DNA of 64,000 bases, from contig NZ_JACHJU010000007.1 in NCBI RefSeq assembly GCF_014203795.1, positions 117,167-181,166 on the forward strand, read 5' to 3'. Below, one piece after another: positions 44,623-51,908 of this stretch; position 1 is the stretch's first letter, and every line of letters begins with the position of its first letter. The stretch comes from Streptosporangium album (GTDB taxonomy: Bacteria > Actinomycetota > Actinomycetes > Streptosporangiales > Streptosporangiaceae). Below the pieces are notes generated by a model, which was not told the origin of the DNA, did no database searches, and saw only the letters and a list, made by a program, of their open reading frames with translations. The position numbers and the translations under genes are program-made.

Positions 44623-45378
44623 TCACCAACCGCCGTCGTCGCGAAACGGCGCGCCGCCCCCGAGAGCCTCCCGGCTATCGGGCCGGTATTGATTGTCCGA
44701 AGGCGAATTCGCAAGCCGAGCGAAGACGTCGATAGCCCGGGCCACCAATTCCTCGGCCTCCTCGCGGGTGGCACAGGCGGCTACTTCACGGCAGATCCCG
44801 CCTATGGCCTCGGTGACGATCGCGACAATCGCGCGGACGCCCAGTGCGTCATCCTGTCCGAGCGTATTCGCGCTCTCCCGCAACAGGGTGGAATTCTGCC
44901 GGAGCCAATCCTGGGTGATGCGGCGCATTCGCAGCCCGAACCCCGGGGGCGTGTCCCCGTCCGCGACGATTCGTACCACGTCACGGTGCTCCCAGGCGCC
45001 GAGCAGATAGGCCCGGGTCCCGGCGAGGAACAGCCGAAGTCCGTTAGTGACCCCAGCGGCCCGCACGGCCACGACCGTTTCCCGGGCGCGCGCCTCCTGG
45101 CTGCGCTGATACTTCAGCCAAATCGCGATGTAAACGTTGGTCTTACTGCCGTAGTGATAATAGAGAGAACCCACGCTCATGCCCGCGCGCTCGGTGATGT
45201 CACTCACACTCGTCGCAGAGAAGCCCTTTTTGACGAAAAGCTCGCGGGCCGCGTCCGCGAGCCTGCGGGCGGCCTCCGTCTGCAACCGCGCATCATCCAG
45301 ATCGATGGTCACCTCGGTCTCTTCAGCCGCTCGGGGCGGCGCCCCTTGCTTTCTGGGCTTCGTACCGGCCTTCACCAT
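44623..45378 (-). CDS. TetR-family regulator, probable controller of the Region B module
   Basis: 251 aa. The helix-turn-helix is residues about 40-80: ELFVKKGFSATSVSDITERA then SVGSLYYHYGSKTNVYIAI. The N-terminal 30 residues are charged and not part of the fold. A C-terminal ligand domain follows. Operator copy 4 lies 46 bases before its start, at the same spacing as copy 2 before the dehydrogenase pair, so it is likely autoregulated and the source of control for the other sites. Ligand (an acyl-CoA?) is inference. Confidence 0.9.
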   Translation of the reverse strand: MVKAGTKPRKQGAPPRAAEETEVTIDLDDARLQTEAARRLADAARELFVKKGFSATSVSDITERAGMSVGSLYYHYGSKTNVYIAIWLKYQRSQEARARETVVAVRAAGVTNGLRLFLAGTRAYLLGAWEHRDVVRIVADGDTPPGFGLRMRRITQDWLRQNSTLLRESANTLGQDDALGVRAIVAIVTEAIGGICREVAACATREEAEELVARAIDVFARLANSPSDNQYRPDSREALGGGAPFRDDGGW

Positions 45379-45423
45379 ATGCTCTCCGATCCAGGTCGAA
45401 CCGATCTACTTACACCGGAAGGT

Positions 45424-45438
45424 CTGAATGGGATTCAG
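45424..45438. promoter_or_regulatory. Operator copy 4, CTGAATnnnATTCAG
   Basis: ctgaatgggattcag, both 6-base arms perfect, 46 bases upstream of the TetR start (45378, minus strand). Confidence 0.75.
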
Positions 45439-45800
45439 TCTATGACACTCACGTGGATCGATGACCCGGAACTCTCCAGGATCGTGATCTTTGCCCGCTC
45501 TGCTTGCTGCGCCTTGTGAAAGCCCGGCCTGATCTTGTAAGCGGTCGCGGCTGGGGCGACGGCAAGCATCTCCTCTACGCAGGGGTAGTACAGGATGCGG
45601 CGGTGTCCCCATGCGCGGCGGTGTGCGTACTCCCGCTCGTTGGTCGCCTTTGGCGGCTGGGTCCGAGCGGCGAGATCGTCGAGGACCTCCGGCCTGTTCA
45701 CCTCGCCGATGCGGACGGCTAGCCATTCCGCCGCCGCAGCCAGCTGAGCCGTCACCCGGGTGAGATCGGCCACGGTACGTCGGACACGCAGCCCGGCTTG
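45435..45800 (-). pseudogene. 3' part of an unrecognised gene
   Basis: About 120 codons with good third-position G/C bias and no clear start; the stop falls inside operator copy 4. Readable stretches are ADLTRVTAQLAAAAEWLAVR, HRRAWGHRRILYYPCVEEML and KIRPGFHKAQQAERAKITIL. I do not recognise the family. The 5' end merges with acyl-CoA dehydrogenase debris, so this is probably what remains after insertion and deletion events. Confidence 0.4.
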
Positions 45801-45904
45801 GGTTCCTCCGGGAGCCCTTTGCGGTCCAGCATGCGGTCGGTGCTCCATTCGACCGGCCGCCGCCGTGGCATCTGGCGGCCGTAGCGCCGCCTGTCCCTCC
45901 CGTC

Positions 45905-46200
45905 CGAGAGCGACGCATCGGGCTCGGTCATGGCGATCGCTTCGATCAGTTCGCCTGTCGCCATCCCAGACAGTAGGTGCTTCTTCTGCTCGGGCGCACC
46001 GAGGTCGGCTGGGGAGGGCAGGACGATGTCGCCTTGCAGCGCGAAGTTCGAGTTGAGCGCAGTGGCACCGACCCTGGCTCATCGGTCACGACAAGGCAAT
46101 ACCGGAAGTCGAGTTGACCGCTACCACCGAGCTCTTCTGGTGCGCCGGCTACGAACTCCCTGACCATCTCGCGGTAGCCGTCGTGCCTGCGTTCCGCGTA
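45905..46200 (-). pseudogene. Acyl-CoA dehydrogenase relic
   Basis: Two frames together spell the N-terminal half of an acyl-CoA dehydrogenase: YREMVREFVAG, then APEELGGSGQLDFRYCLVV, then, after a frameshift near 46085, NSNFALQGDIVLPSPADLG and KHLLSGMATGELIEAIAMTE. A piece after REFVAG is deleted and everything after MTEPDAS is lost. It is the remains of a third dehydrogenase gene beside the Region B regulator. Confidence 0.75.
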
Positions 46201-46308
46201 ATTCGGAGCGGCTAGAGCTCGAAACCGGTGCTTGACCTGGGGAAACGCGTGGAGACACACCGGATGGGCGTTTCTCTAGTCCGCGCACAGGTCCGAGCTT
46301 AGGAAGGA

Positions 46309-47595
46309 TCAGGAGAGAGCAGCGAGCTCGATGATCTGCTGGGGCGCAGCGATACCGAGTTTGGTCAGCAGGTCGCGGTGGACCTTGGTGGGCTCGGTGC
46401 GCTGACGGAAGCGGCCCGCGGGGCCATGGAAGGTACCGATCTGCAGACGGTTGAGGTGACGGCGAATGCTCACCCAGGTGTCGCCGACGGTGTTTTCGAT
46501 GATGCGGACCAGCAGCAGGGCCAGCCAGCACAAGATGACATGGGCGCGGATACGTTCCTCGCGGCGGTGGTAGACGGGCCGCAGATCGATGATCGACTTC
46601 ATGTCGCGCCAGCCGCGCTCGACCTGCAAAAGCTGCTTGTAGCCGACGGCGATGTCGGCGGCCGGTAGATGCGGGTCCGAGCAGCGCAGCAGGTATTTGC
46701 CGTCCAGGTTGGCCTCAGCGTTGATCGCGCGGGCGTTGATCCGTAAGCGCCCGCCGGGGGTGGTGCGCAGATAGCGGTTCAGCGCGGGCCTGGCGCTGAT
46801 CTTCCCGCGTAGCTCGGCCCGTTTGATCACGCTCAGCGTGTCGGAGCCGTCGATCAGCTCGCGCAGTTGGGTGATGAGTTGCTCGCGGACGTGGGCGTCG
46901 CGGGCGGCCGCCTCGGGGTTGTGGCAGATCACGAACCGTTCGTGCTCGCTGACCTTGACCTCTTTGATGCGCATGTTCGCGGTGATGTCGGCGTAGCGGC
47001 CCTGCCGCGACAGCGCGGTGGTGATCTCGGGGCTGTCGGAGCGCAGCTTCTCGCCGATGATGTAGTGATGATCGCCCCTGCGCAGGTAGCGGCGGTTGGC
47101 CGCGGAGGCGAACCCGCGGTCGGCCACCCACACGATCTTGGACAGGGTCCAGTCCCGCATGTCGTCCTTGACCTGCCGGATCAACGCTGAATCGGAGGCG
47201 TTGCCCGGCCAGGACCATACCCGGACCGGGATGCCGGAGCGGGTGACGGCCATGCCGATGACGATCTGCGGCAGGTCGTCGCGGGAGTCCTTGGACTTGC
47301 CGTAGGTGCGAAATCCGGCCCTGTCCTGCTCGCCGTCGCCGTCGCCGTCGGATGCGGATGCGGATGCGGATGCGGGTGGGGAGACCGGCAGTCCGTGCTC
47401 GTCGCGAGCGATCGGCTCGTCGGCCTCGTCGAGTTCGAAGTAGGTGCTGGTGGTGTCGAAGAACAGCAGGTCCACCTCCAGATTGAGCTGGTTGGCGACC
47501 TGGTTGTAGATCTCGGCCTCCAGTCGTTCGCGGACGTCGTGTAGCCAGTCCATGGCCCGGTAGCAGGCGTCGTCGCTGGTTGACGAGCCCCGCAT
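46309..47595 (-). pseudogene. IS1634-type transposase, 5' end lost
   Basis: 428 codons of an IS4-superfamily DDE transposase of the IS1634 type: LLFFDTTSTYFELDE (first Asp), RVWSWPGNASDSALIRQVKD, VADRGFASAANRRYL (second Asp) and a C-terminal YKQLLQVERGWRDMKSIIDLRPVYHR with the Glu. The protein should start well before MRGSSTSDDACYRAMDWL; the missing N-terminus is cut at the border of the IS3-type element. It carries a hexanucleotide repeat at 47324-47375. Confidence 0.8.
47324..47375. repeat. Hexanucleotide tandem repeats inside the transposase gene
   Basis: Runs of gccgtc followed by ggatgc units encode (on the minus strand) an Ala-Ser then Gly-Asp low-complexity loop between the first and second catalytic Asp of the IS1634-type transposase. 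Confidence 0.8.
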
Positions 47596-47624
47596 TTTCC
47601 GGACACCGGAGTAAATGAATCATA

Positions 47625-48536
47625 TCACGCCGCCGTGCTATTCGTCAGCCATTCATCGAGCACTTCGACGGGAGGTCTGTATCCCAACGCGGAGTGCAGC
47701 CTCCTGGAGTTGTAGAAGCCCTCGATGTACCGAATGACGGCACGACGCGCTTCCGCGCGGGTGGCGAACGACCGATGGTGCACCAGCTCGGTCTTCAGCT
47801 TTCCAAAGAACGATTCAGCCATCGCGTTGTCGAAACATATCCCGGTTCTCCCCACCGATCTCCGAATCCCGCGCCTTTCGAGTACCTGTCCGAACTCAGC
47901 CGAGGTGTACTGGCTTCCCCTATCAGAATGGAATATCGCATCCACCGGAAGGGGAATGCGCTGCGCGGCCATCTCGATCGCCGCGCACACCAAACTCGCC
48001 GGATAGCGCATATCGATCGACCACCCGATAACCGACTTGGAGAAACAATCGACGACCGTGGCCAAGAACAGCGGCCCCTCGCCGGTGTCGATCTGTGTGA
48101 TGTCGCCGACCATTTTGGCGCCGGGCGCCGACGCGGTGAAGTCCCGCCCGACCAGGTCAGCGATCGGATCGGCCTGCGCGTCGGCCACGGTGAGCCCCCG
48201 ACGCCGCTTGACCTGCACCGGAACCAGCCCCATCTGCCGCATGAGCCGGCGTACCAGCTCGTCGTCGACCACCTGGCCCGAGCGCAGCAGCTCGGCGTGC
48301 ACCCGCCGGTAGCCGTAGGTACGGCCCGATTCGTCGAAGATTTCCTGAATTCTTTCCGCGAGCTCGTGTCGGCGTTGTTCGGTGACCGACGGCGGGCGAT
48401 CCTTCCATTCGTAGTATCCCGAGGTCGACACATGGAGAAGACGGCACATCATGGCCACGGGAAAGTCGGCCTCCTCCGCACGGACGAGCGTGTACCGCTC
48501 GCTTACCGCTGCTCTTTCGCGAAGAAGGCGGCACAT
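47625..48536 (-). CDS. IS3-family transposase OrfB (integrase catalytic domain)
   Basis: 303 aa counted from an ATG inside the frameshift site. HTH_21 region YGYRRVHAELLRSGQVVDDE, then the rve DDE core: VGDITQIDTGEGPLFLATVV (first Asp), IFHSDRGSQYTSAEF (second Asp) and GICFDNAMAESFFGKLKTEL (Glu). It is produced as an OrfAB fusion by -1 frameshifting. All catalytic residues are intact, so the element may be active. Confidence 0.9.
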   Translation of the reverse strand: MCRLLRERAAVSERYTLVRAEEADFPVAMMCRLLHVSTSGYYEWKDRPPSVTEQRRHELAERIQEIFDESGRTYGYRRVHAELLRSGQVVDDELVRRLMRQMGLVPVQVKRRRGLTVADAQADPIADLVGRDFTASAPGAKMVGDITQIDTGEGPLFLATVVDCFSKSVIGWSIDMRYPASLVCAAIEMAAQRIPLPVDAIFHSDRGSQYTSAEFGQVLERRGIRRSVGRTGICFDNAMAESFFGKLKTELVHHRSFATRAEARRAVIRYIEGFYNSRRLHSALGYRPPVEVLDEWLTNSTAA

Positions 48537-48790
48537 TTTTTTAGGAAGGCGTTTTCTTGTTCGAGCTCGGCGATCCGGCGTTCCATCTCACGGATCCGCG
48601 CTCGCTCCGCGGCGTCCCGCGCCTGCTCGGTGTTCCCCGACCGGCGACGCTTTTCCTTGCTCACCCAGTTCCGTACGGTCTCCCGTGAAACCCCGAAATC
48701 CTTCGCGGCCTGTCCGATCGTCACCTGATCGTCCAAGACAGCTTTGACGACTTCGTCCTTAAACTCCTGGGCGTAGTTCTTTCCTGCCAC
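48503..48790 (-). CDS. IS3-family OrfA (helix-turn-helix and leucine zipper)
   Basis: 95 aa from a GTG: a helix-turn-helix (QVTIGQAAKDFGVSRETVRN, residues about 22-41) and a coiled-coil (RIREMERRIAELEQENAFLK). The slippery A-tract sits under LKK near its end. Confidence 0.9.
   Translation of the reverse strand: MAGKNYAQEFKDEVVKAVLDDQVTIGQAAKDFGVSRETVRNWVSKEKRRRSGNTEQARDAAERARIREMERRIAELEQENAFLKKCAAFFAKEQR
48536..48542 (-). other. -1 programmed frameshift site
   Basis: Seven A residues on the minus strand (ctaAAAAAAtg context), where orfA reads Lys-Lys and orfB opens in the -1 frame. This is the standard A-tract slippery site of IS3-family elements. Confidence 0.8.
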
Positions 48791-48831
48791 GTACCCGTTC
48801 CTTCCAGATCAGTGAGTCATTGTCCGCAACC

Positions 48832-49336
48832 GGCGTTCACGCTGGGTGACAGCTGCTTGTGAGCTTGCTCCCGGTGGAAGAGGACGAGCGCCGCGGCGAC
48901 GATACCGCCGATCTTCCAAGGGCACTTGCTGACGTTCCGCAGTGCCTTGAACCGCATCTTGAGCTGGGCGTTCGCTCGTTCGGCGAGGGCTCGGAGCGCA
49001 CCGTGGACCTTGTTGTACTGGATCTGATCGTCGGTGAGTGTGCCACCCGAGACCTCTTGTACGGCAGGCGAAACCCCATACCCGCATCGACGTAGCCGAG
49101 GTCGGCCAACGTGATCAGCCCGTCCTCGGCGGCCTTGGCCAGCGGGTCGAGGAGGCCGTGCAGGCGGGCACAGGTGAGATCGTGTTTCACGACCGGGCCG
49201 TACCTCAGAAGTCCACAGCGGGTCGCCGCCGGGGCTGGACAGGACCTGAATGTTGCCGCCGTGCTGCTTGTGTTTTCCACTCCACCACAGGTCGGCGCCG
49301 TTCGGGCCCAGGGCGCGGCAGCGGTCGGTTTCGATC
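48832..49336 (-). pseudogene. IS5-type (DDE_Tnp_4) transposase, 3' half, left arm
   Basis: Readable pieces: ALGPNGADLWWSGKHKQHGG at the start, then a frameshift, then TDDQIQYNKVHGALRALAER and FKALRNVSKCPWKIGG at the end. Compared with the right arm it has one inserted and one deleted base that shift the frame between about 49050 and 49187. The 5' half, with the DNA-binding domain and first Asp, is absent. Confidence 0.85.
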
Positions 49337-49337
49337 T

Positions 49338-49851
49338 GATCGAAACCGACCGCTGCCGCGCCCTGGGCCCGAACGGCGCCGACCTGTGGTGGAGTGGAAA
49401 ACACAAGCAGCACGGCGGCAACATTCAGGTCCTGTCCAGCCCCGGCGGCGACCCGCTGTGGACTTCTGAGGTACGGCCCGGTCGTGAACACGATCTCACC
49501 TGTGCCCGCCTGCACGGCCTCCTCGACCCGCTGGCCAAGGCCGCCGAGGACGGGCTGATCACGTTGGCCGACCTCGGCTACGTCGATGCGGGTATGGGGT
49601 TTCGCCTGCCGTACAAGAGGTCTCGGGGTGGCACACTCACCGACGATCAGATCCAGTACAACAAGGTCCACGGTGCGCTCCGAGCCCTCGCCGAACGAGC
49701 GAACGCCCAGCTCAAGATGCGGTTCAAGGCACTGCGGAACGTCAGCAAGTGCCCTTGGAAGATCGGCGGTATCGTCGCCGCGGCGCTCGTCCTCTTCCAC
49801 CGGGAGCAAGCTCACAAGCAGCTGTCACCCAGCGTGAACGCCGGTTGCTGA
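49338..49851 (+). pseudogene. IS5-type (DDE_Tnp_4) transposase, 3' half, right arm
   Basis: Uninterrupted frame from the palindrome centre: ETDRCRALGPNGADLWWSG, KHKQHGGNIQVLSSPGGDPL, LITLADLGYVDAGMGFRLPY, then the C-terminal TDDQIQYNKVHGALRALAER-type helix and AALVLFHREQAHKQL. The frame stays open past the centre only because it reads antisense of the other arm. No start codon of its own is credible. Confidence 0.85.
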
Positions 49852-49908
49852 CAATGACTCACTGACCTGAGCGGAACGGCGCTTCGCTGGCGAGGCGACG
49901 GTGGTCGA

Positions 49909-50157
49909 ATGGTGCAGGTGTCCGTCTACCGCCCACAGCACAAGATGAGCGATGCTCTGGACATCCTTGCCCTGAATGTCATGCGGCATCCCGTCGAGCC
50001 CAAGAAGGCCACCGATCCAGTGGTCTCCGGGGATCGCACAGACATGATGTGGGTGGCGGATCACGGATTGGTGCTCAGGGTCACCACGTCCGAGTCGGCG
50101 AAGGACGCGCTCGACGCGGTCGTCCGGGGGCTTCACGTTTCACAGGCCCCTGCCTAG
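49909..50157 (+). CDS. Small hypothetical protein
   Basis: 82 aa from an ATG. Third codon positions are strongly G/C, unlike the antisense frame, which argues for true coding. Sequence includes KMSDALDILALNVMRHPVEP and MMWVADHGLVLRVTTSESAK. I do not recognise it. It lies between the palindrome and the tRNA-linked segment. Confidence 0.45.
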   Translation: MVQVSVYRPQHKMSDALDILALNVMRHPVEPKKATDPVVSGDRTDMMWVADHGLVLRVTTSESAKDALDAVVRGLHVSQAPA

Positions 50158-50363
50158 AGCGTAGGCGCGTTGGTCCATGTGCGACTGATCAGAGCGGCCA
50201 TGCCCGGAACTGCTGATGCAGTTCGGGTAGGCGTACTGGCGTCGTGCCCGTTGCGTGCCCGTCAGGAAGGCGATCAAGGGGGACTCACGGGGAATGACGG
50301 GTATTCGAAGCGCTCCCCCGCAGGTCAGCGTTCCCCCAGCTCAACACCCAGCCTCGCCAGAGA

Positions 50364-50564
50364 CTTCCCAAGCTGACAGCGCGGGTTCGATTCCCGTCAC
50401 CCGCTCCACGATTTCTCAGACAAGCACATCTGGCAACAGTCTGAACGCCGACACATGCCGAGGCCGGATCAGCGTGAAGTCACGGCGGTCGATCGTGGCA
50501 ATCTGCGTGACGCCTAGACGCTCCGCGATGGCAACCACGGACACATCAGCCGGGTCGAGACGAG
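50364..50564. repeat. 201-bp inverted repeat, copy 1
   Basis: Identical, as far as I can check by eye, to the reverse complement of 57980-58180. It consists of the 3' half of tRNA-Gly followed by the last ~50 codons of the PIN toxin gene. Confidence 0.9.
50365..50408 (+). other. Partial tRNA-Gly copy 1 (attachment-site-like)
   Basis: 44 bases identical to the 3' end of the tRNA-Gly gene at 58136-58209 (anticodon-loop side through CCA). Upstream are short repeats gggggactcacgggg (from 50278) and gcgtgcccgt, of the sort found beside attP sites of actinomycete integrative elements. There is no integrase gene nearby. Confidence 0.75.
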
Positions 50565-50841
50565 CGTCCTTGTAAAGCCGGACGAGTTCAGCCATGCGCC
50601 GTACATCGGCAGCAAGCAGATCGACCAACTCGAACTCTTCGGTCACGAGATCAAGAAACTGTGCATGTACGGCAGGCCCCATGTGCCTGTTGATCGTCCA
50701 ACCAGCTTCAATCAAGACCGTCGAGGGCAGGAGGAGTGGTCCCTCCAGCTCCTCCAGGAGCCGCACACATGAGGCATGGTGCTTGTCATCTCGATCGACG
50801 ACAGCTATCAGGGGGCCGGTGTCCAGGAGCGTGGCGGTCAT
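50416..50841 (-). CDS. PIN-domain ribonuclease toxin (VapC-like)
   Basis: 141 aa. The four acidic residues of PIN nucleases are in place: LLDTGPL (D7), VLIEAGW (E45), RLDPADVSVVA (D96/D99) and ATIDRRDF (D118). VapC-type toxins cut tRNA or rRNA. The start overlaps the upstream small gene by ATGA, as in toxin-antitoxin operons. The last third is duplicated next to the tRNA-Gly gene. Confidence 0.88.
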   Translation of the reverse strand: MTATLLDTGPLIAVVDRDDKHHASCVRLLEELEGPLLLPSTVLIEAGWTINRHMGPAVHAQFLDLVTEEFELVDLLAADVRRMAELVRLYKDARLDPADVSVVAIAERLGVTQIATIDRRDFTLIRPRHVSAFRLLPDVLV

Positions 50842-51083
50842 ACTGACCGATTGAACCGCTCCGCCAGCAGATCTTCGACCCGTTCCGACAGATCGCCTTC
50901 GCCGGATGCGCCAATTCCAGCGATCGACAGACGACGACGTCGAACCGGCTCAGACAGTTCTTCGTCCGCCGTCTCAGCCAGTTCTGGATCTGTCTTCACC
51001 AAGCGCAGGAGACGACGCGCCTGGTCCGGCGAAAGCCGGTCCACCAGGTGATGAAGCTCCTCATGCGCATGTCCGGCGCTCAT
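50838..51083 (-). CDS. Antitoxin of the PIN-domain pair
   Basis: 81 aa from the ATG (MSAGHAHEELHHLVDRL). Acidic and helical with a C-terminal region SERVEDLLAERFNR; no clear ribbon-helix-helix. The 4-base overlap with the PIN gene and the size make an antitoxin role likely. Operon order is antitoxin then toxin. Confidence 0.75.
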   Translation of the reverse strand: MSAGHAHEELHHLVDRLSPDQARRLLRLVKTDPELAETADEELSEPVRRRRLSIAGIGASGEGDLSERVEDLLAERFNRSV

Positions 51084-51485
51084 GACCACGAGTCTACGCA
51101 AGCGGTTCCGCTTGCGACAGCGACACCGCTACACCCAACGGCCTGGTACGGGCCGACCCGCTGTCCTCCGAATCGCCAGGAGATCTCTCGACGTCGAGAC
51201 TTCGCGCCAGATGCGTGCTAGAACAGGCGGGGAACCACGGTCACTCACGGGGACTCACGGTCAACCGACCCGCCTTGGCCTGCACCCCCGTTTTCCCAGC
51301 TCAGAGCACCAAGTCAGTAGATGATTCCCAAGCTGATAGCGCGGGTTCGATTCCCGTCACCCGCTCCATGCTTCAAGACCCACAGGAAGAGACTCGCCAC
51401 TCGGGCCTTGATCTTTTCTGAGCCTGCTCTCGCTCGCGCGTCAGATCAGTTGATCTTGGCCCCAGCGAAGGGCGGATCATCGCAC
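51084..51485. other. Non-coding stretch holding partial tRNA-Gly copy 2
   Basis: About 400 bases without a gene I can support. It contains cactcacggggactcacgg repeats near 51242 and the tRNA-derived 44-mer at 51325-51368. Confidence 0.6.
51325..51368 (+). other. Partial tRNA-Gly copy 2 (attachment-site-like)
   Basis: 44 bases matching the tRNA-Gly 3' end with one change (gatagc for gacagc). It is a direct repeat of copy 1, exactly 960 bases away, with the toxin-antitoxin pair between. Confidence 0.75.
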
Positions 51486-51833
51486 TCACGACTGACCTGA
51501 AGCCCAGCTCAACCAGTTCCGAAGGGTTGAGCTCGTGGCTTTGAGCACGGCGGAGTCGTGCGGTGGCGCAGGCCAGATCTGCAGGAGATAGTGATCGACC
51601 GCTACGTCCGAGGTGTCCGCCTCGTACGCCTCATCCATCCCTCGTCCGTGGTATCTCAGGCGGTACGTTCCGGGACCGGCAGGCAGCGGCGGGAGATGAT
51701 AGGTCGCCTCATCTCCCCACTCCACCAGCGAGAACCGGCCGGTCAAGGACTCAAAACTGATCTCCGCCACATCCTCGTAACCCTCAAGATCTGCTATTGG
51801 ATCACGGTCCGCAACGGCCACCGTGAAGTCCAC
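51486..51833 (-). CDS. Actinobacterial hypothetical protein, 5' end probably lost
   Basis: 115 aa from a GTG. The core SFESLTGRFSLVEWGDEATY and YRLRYHGRGMDEAYEADTSD is a pattern common in small actinobacterial proteins of unknown function. The frame stays open upstream through RGPGLHTG, a stretch normally inside such proteins, until the ISAs1-type sequence near 51900, with no start. The gene has therefore probably lost its first codons to the insertion. Confidence 0.6.
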   Translation of the reverse strand: MDFTVAVADRDPIADLEGYEDVAEISFESLTGRFSLVEWGDEATYHLPPLPAGPGTYRLRYHGRGMDEAYEADTSDVAVDHYLLQIWPAPPHDSAVLKATSSTLRNWLSWASGQS

Positions 51834-51908
51834 GACACCCGTATGGAGACCAGGGCCCCGGCGTTCCCGGGTTCTGATGCGGTATGGCGACGTTGAGCGT
51901 TTGGCCAG

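Larger units (their letters stand above)
47600..48826 (-). mobile_element. IS3-family insertion sequence with orfA and orfB
   Basis: Two overlapping genes, orfA (48503-48790) and orfB (47625-48536), in the order and -1 frame relation usual for IS3. Both ends can be read as starting CGGACA (inward from 47600 and from 48826), but the right end merges with the terminal repeat of the neighbouring IS5-type sequence, so the right border is uncertain by about 20-30 bases. It has inserted into or next to the IS1634-type gene. Confidence 0.7.
48823..49851. repeat. Near-perfect palindrome of about 1,030 bp
   Basis: The sequence reads the same on both strands around a central base at 49337; arms are about 514 bases. 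I see only small indels: an extra A in the left arm near 49187, one G fewer near 49050, and one base difference near 48826. Each arm is the 3' half of an IS5-type transposase gene, arranged head to head. The central region shows gcggtcggtttcgatc against its mirror with no spacer but one base. Confidence 0.9.

Noticed and set aside
45752..45964. A 70-codon gene starting MATGELIEAIAMTEP
   Set aside because: This is the middle of an acyl-CoA dehydrogenase; the start codon is an internal Met of a broken gene.
48821..48826. tgtccg as the certain right end of the IS3 element
   Set aside because: The same bases belong to the end of the IS5-type palindrome, with near-identical sequence at 49842-49856, so the match to the left end may be chance; the border is left as approximate.
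49111..49336. Extension of the right-arm transposase frame to the left of the palindrome centre
   Set aside because: It reads the antisense strand of the left arm, so it is an artefact of the palindrome and not the real N-terminus.
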